64,000 nt of DNA, taken from contig OX388349.1 of the NCBI GenBank assembly GCA_947579665.1, positions 41,115,854-41,179,853 of the forward strand, read 5' to 3'. Below are positions 36,346 through 47,584 of this stretch, one piece after another (the first letter of the stretch is position 1; every line of letters begins with the position of its first letter). The position numbers and the translations under genes are program-made. The notes beneath the pieces are model-generated. The model was not told the origin of the DNA, made no database searches, and saw nothing but the letters and a program-made list of their open reading frames with translations. The stretch is from Sympetrum striolatum (taxonomy: Eukaryota > Arthropoda > Insecta > Odonata > Libellulidae).

Positions 36346-37400
36346 TTTTTGTGTGAATGGTATTATTATATTTTTGAGTAAATTCTGGCCCATCTTAAAG
36401 TTGATGAGATAGATGTTCTTGGGAGTAAATGAAGGAACACAAATACTGGTTGGAAGGGTGATAATCTTTAAATATTCGAGGAATTAACAAGAAACCAAAT
36501 AAATGGTCTGTTTTTCTTTTACATGGCAGTGACCTTCTATTCCAGTCCAATGATTTTCAAGATAATTCCTCGAAAGTTCGAAGAATTTTATCCTTCCAAC
36601 AAGTATCGGTTTTCTTTACTTCACTATCAAGAACAACAATCCCATCATCTTTAAGTTGGGTCATGCGGTACTCAAAAATATAATAATAATATTTATAAAA
36701 TATATTATTATTATTACTATTAGGGGTCTTTCTTAGGTGAGATTGAGGCAAAAAAAATCTCCTCTTCCATCTAAGCTGTCCTTAAGTTGTTACATTATTA
36801 TAAGTATATTACATGTATCAATGAAACTTAGAGAAAAATAGAAAATGTAAGAAGGGATTGCGGATGCAAAAAAAACCTATGACAAGCTTAGGAAAAGATA
36901 TCCACTGCAGGAAAACACCCACAAAGAAGGGGGGTTTGAAAAACCTGCGCAAACCTACCGCTAGCAAAAACTAAAAGACATTAAGGAAAACAATGTAAAT
37001 ATAACTTGGAAAATTACAAGAAGTGTTAGAGACATATTATCAAGACAAATAATGAAAATTGATAAAAAATTAAATGCAGAGAATACAGTAAGTAGATACA
37101 TACACTTGTGATAAAAAAATGACTGAACTATTAAAGGAAAATAAAACACGATCAATCCAAAAATAACGCTCTACAATAATTATATAAGAGAGTTAAAATC
37201 ATGATTTAGGTATAAACAATAATCAAAAGTAAGTTAATATTATGTAAATACTAGATGTAAACTGTAGTACCAAGAACGAACGAAATATTACAAAGTAAAT
37301 AAAGAAGTTTGAAGTGTTGTTCCGTGCAGCCTGAAAAAATAAGAAAAAACGAACTTGACTTATGGTAAAATGTAAAATGCTATGATGGAGATAATTAGCG
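36346..37400. other. AT-rich interior, partly 3' region of the LINE fragment
   Basis: Downstream (minus-strand sense) of the reverse transcriptase stop at 37401. It probably includes the LINE's 3' UTR, but no tail or boundary could be fixed. The two minus-strand frames here (36557-36751, 36961-37155) are low-complexity and probably not coding. Confidence 0.4.
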
Positions 37401-38725
37401 TTATCGATTCTCTAGATGATACGAAAGGCATTTCCTCTTGAAAGTGTGGATAGAACAGGAAGATTTGATAATGTGCGGAAGGGCTTTCCATAAATTAACA
37501 GAGGTCACTGCAAAGGATTTATGAAGAATTTCCGTCCTGTGATTTGGAATGAGTAATTTGTTTCTTCCTCTAGTGTTGCAATTATGTACCGACCCTAAGC
37601 TGACAAATTTTGAAAAGAGGTAATCGGGAGTTTGTAATCGCATGACACGGTAAGTTGTTGTTAAGATGTGTAATTTTTGAGGAGAAGCAAGCTTGAACCA
37701 AGACAATTTATCAAACGCACCCAAGATATGGTCGAATTTATTTAAATTAAAGATAAACCGAATCGATGCATTCTGGACACGCTGCAATTCGGTTGCTAAT
37801 TCTTGGGAAAAGTCTTGGTAAACAATATCACCGTATTCAAAGTGTGGCATGATTAATGAATTTATCAGTTGAGCTTTAACTGATGGCGTCAGGAAACTTC
37901 CTAGGCATCTAAGAGAATTAATTGAAGAATAAACTTTTTACACACATTAGCGATGTGTTCCGACCACGTAAGATTATTATTAATGATAGCACCCAGATTG
38001 TTCACAGAGTCGCGGAATGTTATCTGCGAGTTGTCTAACGTTAGCTTTGCATCGTTATCTTGATTAAGCCTTTTTGTCAACTTGGGTGTCCCGATGACAA
38101 TGGCTTACGATTTTGAAGGATTAATTTTAAAAAAATTGTCTTTGCCCCAGTTATTAATTTGTTCGAGGTCATGATTTACGTGCTGCATGCATTCATGGAA
38201 GCCAGAAATCGTGGTGTCAATGTATATCTGTAAGTCGTCTGCGTATAAATGATGCTTACAATGTTTAATTACTTGAGGAAAGCCATTAATAAACAGAGAA
38301 AACAATAAGGGGCCAAGGGTTGATCCCTGTGGGAGACCACGATTGATACTTATCCAAGCGGTGGAGGAATCATTCGAGACAACTTTCTGTTTACGGTCAT
38401 GTAGATAGGAAGAAAACCAACTAATTGAAAATTTTGAGAACCCTATAAAACGCAATTTGGCAAGCATTAACTCCGCATCTACCGAGTCGAAGGCTTTACT
38501 CAAATAAAGTAGGATTAAAGCTGTTAATTTTCTTTTATCCTTCGATTTACGAATATCATCAGTAAGTTTTACTAGGGCTGTTGTGGTGCTATGCAACTTC
38601 CGAAAGCCTGATTGCGTACTACTGAGGATCGATTATTTATTTAAATATTCTGTAATTTGCCGATGCGCTAATTTCTCTAGAGCTCTTGATAAAACCTGAA
38701 GGGAACTGATAGGTCTAAATTCATC
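37401..38725 (-). pseudogene. Broken non-LTR reverse transcriptase fragment (Jockey/CR1-like)
   Basis: Read on the minus strand, the fragment starts within the FRPISSLQ motif (about 38718). It continues through motif A (LLYLSKAFDSVD, Asp retained at KAFD), motif B (RGLPQGSTLGPLLFS) and motif C (YADDLQIY), then the thumb and a C-terminal RNKLLIP...LWKALP segment, ending at the stop at 37401. Lesions are an in-frame TAA at 38633-38635, an in-frame TAA at 38105-38107 just after INPSKS, and a one-base frameshift near 37931-37942. It has no endonuclease domain, so it is 5'-truncated, as is usual for LINE copies. The motif A LYLSKAF replaces the usual first Asp. It differs clearly from the LINE at 25948. 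The clade call is tentative. Confidence 0.85.
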
Positions 38726-38744
38726 AATATACAACTTGGAGCAT

Positions 38745-39173
38745 ATGAGATATTAAATGTAATAAATTGGTGCGAAGAGGCAAAGGAATAGACGAGGACG
38801 GAAGAAGTTACAAATAAGTTTAATTTAAAATGAATTTGCTTCCTATTCTGGTCCCATAGGAGTCATCTCTGCCCTAAACAGAGGCATCTAAGTGGCATAT
38901 TGATGCTATAGGGACAGTTTTAGTCGTAAATGACATATATTTACCCAAAAATATATTAGCTAGGACTGAACAAGAATATTTTTTCAATTTTAACGTTTCT
39001 TGCCGAAATTTCGAAACTTCGAGGCATAAATTCTCACAAAATAAAGTTTAGATTTGTAAGAAAATTATATCTGTAATGTGGGTGTGCCGCTAATGCCGGG
39101 AATTACATTTTTATCAGAAAAGTGGCAAAACGACTCACCCTACAGTCTTATCCGTAACATTTCTGTATATTTT
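38745..39173 (-). repeat. Right inverted arm
   Basis: Reverse complement of the left arm at 35878. It begins about 20 bases beyond the truncated end of the reverse transcriptase fragment. Confidence 0.75.
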
Positions 39174-39496
39174 GCGTATTTTGACGACTTTTATCGAACT
39201 GAGAATCCATTTTCCTTCATTTAAACGTACTAAATCTTTAATATTAAGTAACAACCGAGCAATATGCGTACTTCTTTGCCATTAAATCATTTCGAAAACA
39301 TTTCATTTAACCATCAGGAAAAAAAGCAATTATTTGAAATTTATCATAAAAATTTTAAAGTTTTACTATAATTCGCAGCCTCAGGACATAATTTGATCGA
39401 TTTGAAATTTAATTATGTCATAGGGACCACCAAGCACAAACTTTAAGCACTAGCCGTTGACGGATTTCGAAAAAAAAGTTTTTTCGATCCACCCTA
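39174..39496. other. AT-rich DNA, no gene
   Basis: No coding segment is recognised. A TTTCGATCCACCCTAG motif at about 39482 resembles, in inverse, the GGGTGGGTCG motif of the left arm at 35916 and may be an outer terminus, but this is weak. Confidence 0.35.
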
Positions 39497-39550
39497 GCCT
39501 GCACCCTTTGGCACACGCCGAAAGGGGGCTTACAGGGTTCTTACATAGAC
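39497..39550 (+). mobile_element. Relic 3' end of an L2/CR1-type LINE or dependent SINE
   Basis: GGCACACGCCGAAAGG, GGGCTTACAGGGTTCTTA and CATAGA align with the 3' UTR end of the LINE at 30403-30473. The hairpin's right strand reads GGGG rather than GGCG, breaking one pair. Only the last 50-odd bases are present, so it is a severely truncated copy or the tail of a SINE using the same machinery. Confidence 0.72.
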
Positions 39551-41194
39551 ATATGTATAAGTGCATTCATTTTAAATTCCGCATCATAGCATGAACTGGA
39601 TGCATTTTCGCATCACCAGCATGTCATAACGTCTGTCCTAAATCCCCGTCCTCGTCAAACGAAGATTTATCGCCCATAGTCGTTAATTTCGTATTCTTAG
39701 CGAGTCGTCTCTCCCGCCGGTAGATGGAGAGGCGAGATTATGAAGGAAGTTACCCCTATAAGGAAGTTCTAGAGCTCGCCGCTGCAAAGGAAACAGCGCT
39801 TCAAGATGATGATCTCACGGAATCTCCACTGTAAAGCTCTCAGCGATAAGAGTGGAGCCTCAGTTGAGGAAAAGAAGGCCATTTAAATTCCTATGCTCTA
39901 ATTATGCTTTCAATTCGGGAGATTAAGGTGATTGGCGCAGTATCCTTAGGCGCAATTTCTGACCAAAAAAATTCACGACTTACTTAAAATTTATCGCAAG
40001 GGGCATCTACCATTAACGGCTTTTTAATACGATTTGGCTGTCGCTTCTCAAAGGCCGCGTTGGAAGATTGCATCGAGAGGGTTGGTGCGTGGGTTGTAGG
40101 AGAAAGGACTTTGGGCGAAGACGTATCTCGGTCAGGTCGCGAAACGAATCGGATGTATCAAGAACCGGTACAATATGTTTCATTGCTTTTAACAATAAAA
40201 TTCCAGTCGACATTCTTTGGCTGTATCAACTAACATATTCGTATGGACCAATATAAAAGCATCGAAATGAAGGCTGATGCTCATTCAGCAATATTAAAAA
40301 AGTAAAGATTAATTGCAGATTCATCTTTGAAAAATTGCACTTAATGTAACTACGTTCGCAAGATAAAGTAAAATTTGAGAAAGTTTAGAGGAACTAATAT
40401 TCAAATAATTATAAACCATATAGATTATCATGAATCTGTTTACATCATAGAATATACAAAGACTGACTGTCTGACTAATTCGTTTTTCACTTCTTATCGT
40501 TCTTAATTAATGTCATATTTCATACACTATAAATAACATTTTAAATGGATAAACTCAAGATCACATGAAAATTCGAGAAGAGACTTATATAAAAATAAAT
40601 ACAAATATCTATGTAACATGATTTTTGCGTATCAAGTTCAGGCTAAAATTGTTTACGACAGTGCTAATTTATTCATCCCTACTTGCACTATAAATATTAA
40701 TTTCACTGCATGGCCTTTCAAATATTTAATCGTGTAATAAATTCTACTCATTTTAATAATAAAGAACCCTATTAAATTTCAAACTCTAAAAAATGTCTTA
40801 AATACGGAATTTTAACGAAACTATTCCAGAAAAAATATTTGTATTAAGAGCAAGTGTTGAATTCAATGAGTATTTTTGCAAACACCTCACTAAAGTATAA
40901 TTACGAGGATGAATTTCAGGGAATAGTAACTTGTCATACTCGGCAAGGCATGTGCACTCATAGATTCTGAAATACATTTTTGGATCAAGTTACCGATAGC
41001 ATTACAGTAAAAGGCTTCCTGGCAGAAGAGAAATCCCAGGAACTTGTTTATTCCAACGATATTTCTCAGAAAAAGACTGCCAGGGGCTGTATTTCATAAC
41101 GAAGACAGTTCTCTAAAATCCTCTGTTATAAACGGCAGACCCGAAAAAGACTAAGTTGCAGCGGGGATCTTAGATTTATAATCCTAATGCACGT
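39551..41194. other. AT-rich DNA, no feature recognised
   Basis: No domain-bearing frame was found. The overlapping frames at about 40013-40256 on opposite strands have no recognisable content. Confidence 0.45.
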
Positions 41195-41398
41195 ATTAGC
41201 TATGATAAGAAAATTCTCGGCAAGACTGACGTTTCAAAGGCACCGGATTGTTGTGTCTACCCCAAAAGAAGGAGGACGTGGTTCTGCGGTAACATCGCTG
41301 TCAGCCTGTCGCCTTTACGGAACTATTTCCCCTCGTGAAGTAATCTCTGACGTCACAAATATATTCCTACGCGTGACGTCACATCACTCATTCCTTAC
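41195..41398 (+). mobile_element. 205-bp MITE-like element, copy A
   Basis: It matches the insertion at 47585-47789 in opposite orientation from end to end: GGCAAGACTGACGTTTC, GCCTTTACGGAACTATTTC, CACAAATATATTCCTACGC. Its ends are ATTAG...CTTAC against GTTAG...CTAAC in copy B. It contains two TGACGTCA palindromes about 27 bases apart. It has no coding capacity. A frame at 41187-41507 merely crosses it. Confidence 0.8.
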
Positions 41399-41900
41399 AC
41401 ACGCACGAGACAGAAAGATTTCTTACATAATAATGCGAATGAAAAATCTGTCCAGGACTAAATTAAATGTTCATGTGGACTTGAACACAGTTACTTCATT
41501 TACATGAGAATGAAGAAATTCCTCGAAGTAAGCAATAGTCTTTTTTATTTAATATGGAACCTGGAAAGACTAATTTGAAGATTCATGAAATGTTTAGCAT
41601 AATAAACACCACTCAGTTTCACATAAGAAATGTTATAAATTTCTTTGGAATGAATGCTACGGCGATAGAATTTCATTTCTTCGGTTTTCTCGTTTCAGCT
41701 TAAAAAAATCATCACAGCTTCCAAGGCTTCATCATGATTAAATAGTGGGTCGAAAAATAAGATTTAGAGGGAAGTCTATCAGTTTTTACCTGAGTCAATA
41801 TTTATTTCCTACCTGAGTGCAAATACATTTTGTTTCCTCTGGAGGTTTTTCAACAATACCGTGTATCAGAATATCGAGGAAGCTATTTATAAAAGAGAAA
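41399..41900. other. AT-rich DNA, no feature recognised
   Basis: About 500 bases with no coding or repeat signal that I can name. Confidence 0.4.
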
Positions 41901-42030
41901 ACGGACTTGCCTTATCCATCAAGACTTCGAATCGAACCCAGGAAGATCCCGGGTTCGATTCTCGGCCCCGTCAGACATTTCTCAAGTCAGTTTTTCCCTA
42001 GGATTTTTCTTGGGTGCACGCCTGCATGTA
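41901..42030 (+). mobile_element. tRNA-derived SINE fragment in a snap-back arrangement
   Basis: The plus strand carries the T-arm/B-box GGGTTCGATTC (41951-41961) and the tail GTCAGACATTTCTCAAGTC, then TTGGGTGCACGCC. The same order occurs on the minus strand at 52570-52650. Directly upstream, inverted pieces of the same element appear: GAATCGAACCC (41929-41939) and ACGGACTTG (41901-41909). The copy is therefore a partial inverted pair. There is no A box. Confidence 0.68.
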
Positions 42031-43937
42031 CATTGTACCTGTAAGCCTTTCCTCATTTATAAAAGGATATGAAATATTCTCCCATTAAGTAGTTAAACGT
42101 TTTTCTTAGTAGTTTAAAGATTACACAATATTTTTGCTCTATTCTTATGGCACGACTGGTTAGATTCATGTTTATTATCTACCTCTTTAACGGTAATATC
42201 ATAGGGAGGTGAATGAAATATACAGAATGTATTCGCAACTCTTTATGTTATGGAAGGGTGATATAGGTCTACCCCTACTCCTTCGACATTCCTGGTTCTC
42301 GTCAAGTTCCATAGCGCGCCAGTTGATTGACGTAGGAGACAAAAAAGACGGCTCCTGCTTCCAGTTGTGCTTTGAGAATGAAGAGAAATTCTCATTTATT
42401 TCCCCGAAAATTTTCTGTTTTCTCAGGGTATTTGTGGAAACCTTTCCCGGAATCAAATCAGAAATGCAACGAATTTCACTTCTTGAAATTGTCTCTGTGT
42501 TTCTTCTGGTTTGTTTAGCTAAATGCGCAATTTATAACTATATTGTAACTGCTATTAATGGATATTCCTATACGATTGAGAAAATTGTTTGGAGATCTCT
42601 TATTAGTACACTTCAAAGCAGCCGTATTGGGAAAAAGAAAGAGTTGTTGATTATTTTTAAGATTATAATTCTTACCATGTTGGTATCATTAAAAATGCAA
42701 CGATTAATATTAATCTCGAATATATAAGCATTCGGAATCAAGATAACAAAAGGAAACCTAAATAAATAATGCTCTATTGGAATTCTTTCAGTGATTGTCA
42801 ACATAGCCCAGGGATTTTATTTTGCTATATCTGCTGAAAATTTGTCAAACTTATCTTTTTGAAATTTATCTAGATACTTTTGGAAATATCTAATATACAT
42901 CATGGTCCGTATTTATAAATTATTAGGATCATATATTTAATTTTGAAAAGGAGTTCATACCCTTACATAAAGGTAGTATAAGAACTCAAATGATTTGAAT
43001 TGCCTCTTCCAGCATTATTTAGACTTTCAAATAAAATCAGTATTTTAAGGCATTATTCGTGAAAAGCCATCGTATCACAGAGGAGGAAGAAGAGATACCA
43101 AGACCTTTAGCAAAACCGATCGCATTATAAAATCTTATGGAAAAAATATGTAGTTTTCTTACTCCTCTGTGATGAAATGTCAAAGCCAGAGAAGAACTTG
43201 ATCGACGTACATTCATGGTCATCAAAGTACCCTATCTTTACCTTGAAATATGCATTCACCGCAGAATCTATTCTCGATAAGCTAAACTCTAGTGATATTA
43301 GATTATTATCTATGGATATCGGGCTTTCGCCGACGTTGAGCTATTTCCTAATATCCTGATACCTGAGGTGTCGAGAAAGTTCTGGTAACGATCTAATATT
43401 CTGCAGTTTCAGCTTTATTGAGTTACACCACCAGCTAACTATTCCAAATATGCGTTACGAAGGACATGAAATTCTTATCCCTCAACTTTCGTGTGCATAA
43501 CCGGTAAGTTTTGCAACGATCCAGGAATTAGTTTACAGGGTATAGTATGATTCATTGTTCAGTTTCGTATTCGATGAAGAGTGTACCACATTCAACTGTA
43601 AACAAATAGGGCTGAGAATTTGGAATATTGCGTATAAATAGTAAACTGTTTAAAAATAAAATAAAATGTAATATATTAATAATAATTGTTAATATTATGA
43701 AATTTATATAACATTCTAAAAATTAAGGCAGAAACAAGGTAATAAATGCAATATTTTACGTAGAGGTCTTTCATCTACCTGGCACTACCACTAAGGAAAA
43801 TTTTTAAATAATTAAACTACCATTTACGACCTGGCGAAAATGCATGACTGGTTTAGAACATTCTAAAACTCAGTTACTATGAGAAATAAGAAGCAAAAAA
43901 GCACTAATAAAAAGATCTGGAATTTTAAAATTCACAT
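42031..43937. other. AT-rich DNA, no credible gene
   Basis: The largest frame (42209-42727, 172 codons) starts in low-complexity sequence, ends in a run of Ile/Leu/Lys and has no recognisable domain. A minus-strand frame overlaps it. I regard both as chance ORFs. Confidence 0.45.
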
Positions 43938-43975
43938 GGGTCGATTCGACCCAGACGGGAGTACTCGAGGGTTAA
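43938..43975 (+). repeat. Possible piggyBac-like right end
   Basis: The palindrome GGGTCGATTCGACCC is followed by GAGTACTCGAGGG and TTAA (43972-43975). Read inward this is TTAA-CCCTCGAGTACTC, the expected form of a piggyBac-type end with a TTAA target. No matching left end was found. Confidence 0.4.
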
Positions 43976-44716
43976 GGACGTTAACGTTCCCTGACGCGCC
44001 TTATCCCGTTTTGATAAGCGAAATTAAAAAAAAATCCGCGAGAACCGTATCCCATGTCCCGCCGAATCTGTGTCTTGACGTCCTAAAAGGGTAGGAAACG
44101 GGGAAAGGAACTTAATTTGCCTCGAGAATAAGATTTTCCATAATCGAATTCCGTCGCCTCATTCTATTTCGTTGGGCTGATTCGTTCTAGGTACTCGAGG
44201 AGATCTCCGTTGAAATTAGTACCACCACTAGGTTTTATTTTACGCTAGATCTTGCATCTCGCAGATGCCATTCTGCGCTCCGAAGCCGATTAATGCCTTC
44301 CGAGTTTTCTAAAACTGCGGATGAATGGAATGAATTACCTGAGGAAGTTCTTTTCCCAAGCACTGTAACGTTTCGGTGAAGAATAGATGGATAGCTCGGA
44401 CACAAATAGTACTATATAAAAGTATTATTTTTTTGTCTTATGTGTGATGCTGTATTTCCCATCTGTTTGTCATGAACGTTTTGTTTCATATATATGTATT
44501 TCATCTGGATTGACCTTCACTGATTTGTAGGGTTAGCATATGTTGGTATTGAAGATGTAAGGATTTAATAAAAATGTGTGTTTTTGATGATGTATATTAT
44601 TTTAATATTGATAATGTTGTAGCTTTTTATGATGTATTTAATTTATTTATGACTCTGCCACTTGGTATATTTGCGGTTCCACGAGTATAGGTCGACAGCA
44701 ATTAGGTCGACGATGC
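43976..44716. other. AT-rich DNA between two TTAA-ending motifs
   Basis: No gene is recognised. It might be a piggyBac-type non-autonomous element, but both candidate ends have the same orientation, which argues against one element spanning this interval. Confidence 0.35.
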
Positions 44717-44733
44717 GAGTATTCGAGGGTTAA
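44717..44733 (+). repeat. Second copy of the possible piggyBac-like end
   Basis: GAGTATTCGAGGG followed by TTAA differs from the first copy by one base. It is preceded by a short GGTCGAC repeat (about 44689 and 44706). Confidence 0.38.
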
Positions 44734-46896
44734 GTATTATTTGCGGATATCTCTCCATAAAACCTCTGAAAGGATGAAGGGCTTCCTTGAAAGTTTTAAG
44801 GAAGACAGGATCATTGATTTATTTTTCGTTATCCGAATGCCATATGCCATAGATACGTAAGTCCCTTAGGGAACTGGAAAATTTCTTCGGGTTTCTCAAG
44901 GGTGGACCGTATTTTTTGTGAATCGGAACAAAGCTTAACTGAATTAAAGTTCTGTTCCCTGATAAAGCTCTTCTGGCTACGTGTTTGATAATTAATGATT
45001 AAATTAACTTTCCATTTCCTTCTAATTAACGTAATGAATATAATTAACTTAGGGATTTAATAAAATAATTTAATACCCCATTGATGAGTATTTCTTCGAA
45101 TAAAAATGAAACATTCGCAAGAAATCCTTTCACCATGTGCAATATTTATATAGGATAATGAAAGGTAATTTAGCATTTATCGTACCACATACAAATTTTG
45201 CTTTTTATAATAAATACAAATATTATAATATCTCCGCTGGTATTAAAATAAGTATTTATACATTTTTACTCGCATATTTCTCTACTCTTTTGTATAATAT
45301 CATGTTATTGAAACCGCTATTCTATTCATTTTTTTCTATCTTACTTCTTATTCTTCATTCAAAAATTTCGTTACGTTATTGATCCTTCATGTTCGCCATC
45401 TCTGTTTCTTTTATGTATTACCAGAGAAATATTAATCGCCATTTCTTTATACTGGGATATTCTCCAATACCTCATGCGTCAAGGGAAATATTTTGGCCAG
45501 TATCAGCGAAGAAAGTTACGCCGATGATATCTATAATATTTTCTTTGATGAAAAATCATTGGCCTATAATATTAATTTTTAATTCTTAGTAAATGAATAT
45601 CAGCAAGTGTATACAATATTTTCAAGTAGGGTGAAAATTATTAGTTTCCTGACATCAGTGAGTTTTTGATTAATTTTATACCATCCGTTGCGAACTTTAA
45701 AGTGATTATTTTGGCTCAAATTTTGGCATAGAGAAGGCTTTTGAATTTACTTCTCTACAAGAAAACGCCATTTTTTATTCCACAGTGAATTACGTAACAG
45801 ATGTTTGAAAATTTATCACGATCTTACCAATTTTCAACCTATTTACGCCCAAAAAACTGTTTAATGTACATACGTCTTTCCTAAACATGCAAGAAAGGTT
45901 GATAAATCGCCCAAACTATTTTATTTGTTTATTAAAAAAGATTAACATGCAGCACGAAGCCAATTGCTGCTGACGATTTACGTTAATAATAAAAAAAGAA
46001 CAAAAACATTTCAATTTGACCGTGAAAAATCAACAAATTAAACATACAATAATAAATAACAAATAATTATATAAGCAAGAAAAAAAAGTCATAGAAAATT
46101 GTATTTACCACGTAAAATTCTCGCAACCATATTCTGGATGGATTTCGGATATGAGAGGAAAGGATGGAAATGAGTAGCACCTAAATAAAACAACCAACCA
46201 AATATAAAACAGAATATTAAAATAAACTTAATATTAATTTAAACGTCCTTTTTAATGACATATCACACGACTTACAATCATTAGAAAAAAATTTAATAGC
46301 CAAATAAGAAATGAAAAAATAGTCACTAAAACTAGATTGATATAATTTCAGTTATTCTGTTTTTTAAATCAGGGACCTGCTGACAAGTCCTAGGTATGGA
46401 CTGTCTGTTTGTATATATTAGAACATTTATAGGACTTAATATTATTATGTGCTGCAAAACATTTGAATATTAATATTATGTAAATATAGATGATAAATGT
46501 ATCATTCGAAGATAGGTAAATACAGACTTTTCAATTAATATTAAATTGTTTTGACATGTATGATTTTAATATCTTTGTTAATTATTACTTTTTTGTTTAA
46601 AAGGAACCTACTGTCAAGCCATTTTAGGCTTAGCAGGATCTATAATGTTCATTATTTTTCTTAAATTGTATTAAACTATTGTGTAATTTTAAAATTCTAT
46701 ATACAATCTGTTTATCATATTACTTGTTGATTATAAAGTGAAAGTTATATTTTTTGTCAGGAGGTTAACCATGATGTATTGTAAAATTTATTCACTTAAT
46801 AAAATGCATAATATGTTGAACAAAAAATATACGACTGAGAGAAGAGAGGTTTGAATCCCAATCGATTTTCCCAATAATTCCGAAGGCGTAACGAGG
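44734..46896. other. AT-rich DNA, no feature recognised
   Basis: About 2.2 kb. Frames at 45137-45382 and 45389-45589 are Phe/Ile/Tyr-rich products of AT-rich DNA with no domain. Confidence 0.45.
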
Positions 46897-46961
46897 ATGA
46901 TGAAAAACAACAAATTTGTACTTTTTCCACAGTATTTATTAGAACAATAAACGAAAGAAAA

Positions 46962-46999
46962 CACGACTAGTTTCAGAGATTGATCTCCATCATCAAGTG
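46962..46999 (-). ncRNA. Hammerhead-ribozyme-like motif in Penelope copy 1
   Basis: On the minus strand: CAC, then TTGATGA (core CUGAUGA with C3 changed to U), then GGAGA-TCAA-TCTCT able to form stem II after one unpaired T, then GAA, the palindrome ACTAGT, then C and GTG. Stem I would be CAC/GTG. Stem III would be the self-complementary ACTAGT, as in small Penelope hammerheads that act as dimers. The cleavage triplet GTC is kept. C3 normally pairs with G8, so the C3U change probably lowers or abolishes activity. Confidence 0.55.
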
Positions 47000-47094
47000 A
47001 CCAAGCAAAAATGTAAAGCATAATATATACAAGTAAGACTGGCGGGAAAATAAGGAAATAGTAAAAGAGGCGTGGGGGAGAGGATAGAGGTGAG

Positions 47095-47361
47095 TCAGGA
47101 GGACGGAACTGGAGGTAGAGCTATATTGTCAGTGGGTGGAAATATGCATGGAATCAATGGGGAATGGGAAGGGAAGAGGTACTCGTTAACCACGTTACAT
47201 CGTTTGGAATTTGTATGGGAAATAATTTCGAACTGTTCTAAGAAATTAAGCCTTTGGTTTTCATCTGTATAGTGAAGAATTTCGGGTACAAAGTCAGAAG
47301 AATGGTTGATTTCCAGAAGGTGCTTAGCGAAGTGAGATTGGGATAACTTGTTCAAAAACAT
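47095..47361 (-). pseudogene. Penelope-like ORF C-terminal remnant (GIY-YIG endonuclease end)
   Basis: An 88-residue open segment with SQSHFAKHLLEINH, EILHY, QRLNFLEQFEII and NEYLFPSHSPL. The order FAKHLL...H, then LN-LE-EI, then N-Y matches the last part of Penelope-type ORFs, where a GIY-YIG nuclease follows the reverse transcriptase; LEQFE would supply its conserved Glu. No reverse transcriptase or GIY-YIG core remains, so it cannot work. The same peptide is encoded on the plus strand at about 47452-47584. Assignment rests on motif recognition by eye. Confidence 0.65.
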
Positions 47362-47448
47362 ATTTTATGTTCACTGGCTCTTATGGCGAAATTTCTTCGC
47401 GTTTGACCCAAATGTACCCCGTCACAGTTATTTAATTTAAGCTTGTAA

Positions 47449-47584
47449 ATTCACTGTACAGATAAAAACCAAAGGCTTAATTTCTTAGAACAGTTCGAAA
47501 TTATTTCCCATACAAATTCCAAACAATGTAACATGTTTAACGAGTACCTCTTCCCTTCCCATTCCCCATTGATTCCATGCATAT
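47449..47584 (+). pseudogene. Penelope-like ORF C-terminal remnant, copy 2
   Basis: The plus strand encodes QRLNFLEQFEIISHTNSK, then NEYLFPSHSPLIPC, nearly identical to copy 1. It is cut at 47584 by the MITE-like insertion. Too short to have function. Confidence 0.65.

Larger units (their letters stand above)
35878..39173. mobile_element. 3.3-kb element with long inverted ends enclosing a LINE fragment
   Basis: The left arm (35878-about 36345) and right arm (about 38745-39173) are reverse complements over about 430-470 bp with moderate divergence. Both contain ATATACAGAAATGTTACGG, GGGTGRGTCGTTTTGCC, GTTTCGAAATTTCGGCAAGA and TCCTATGGGRCCAGAATA. The enclosed DNA holds a 5'-truncated reverse transcriptase on the minus strand that begins next to the right arm. 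This could be a foldback or long-TIR DNA transposon that received a LINE, or two copies of one repeat in inverse. No target duplication was identified. Confidence 0.72.
46897..47361 (-). mobile_element. Penelope-like element 3' end, copy 1
   Basis: On the minus strand this runs from a GIY-YIG-type C-terminal coding segment through a 3' UTR containing a hammerhead-like motif to the end at TTTTTCATCAT (about 46897). The stretch 46897-47281 is the reverse complement of copy 2 (47449-47920 plus 50148-50277) once two insertions are removed. The copy is 5'-truncated. Penelope-like elements commonly occur as truncated, inverted pairs and carry hammerhead ribozymes. Confidence 0.72.

Noticed and set aside
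42209..42727. 172-codon ORF as a host gene
   Set aside because: No domain, low-complexity C-terminal half, an overlapping antisense frame and no splice context.
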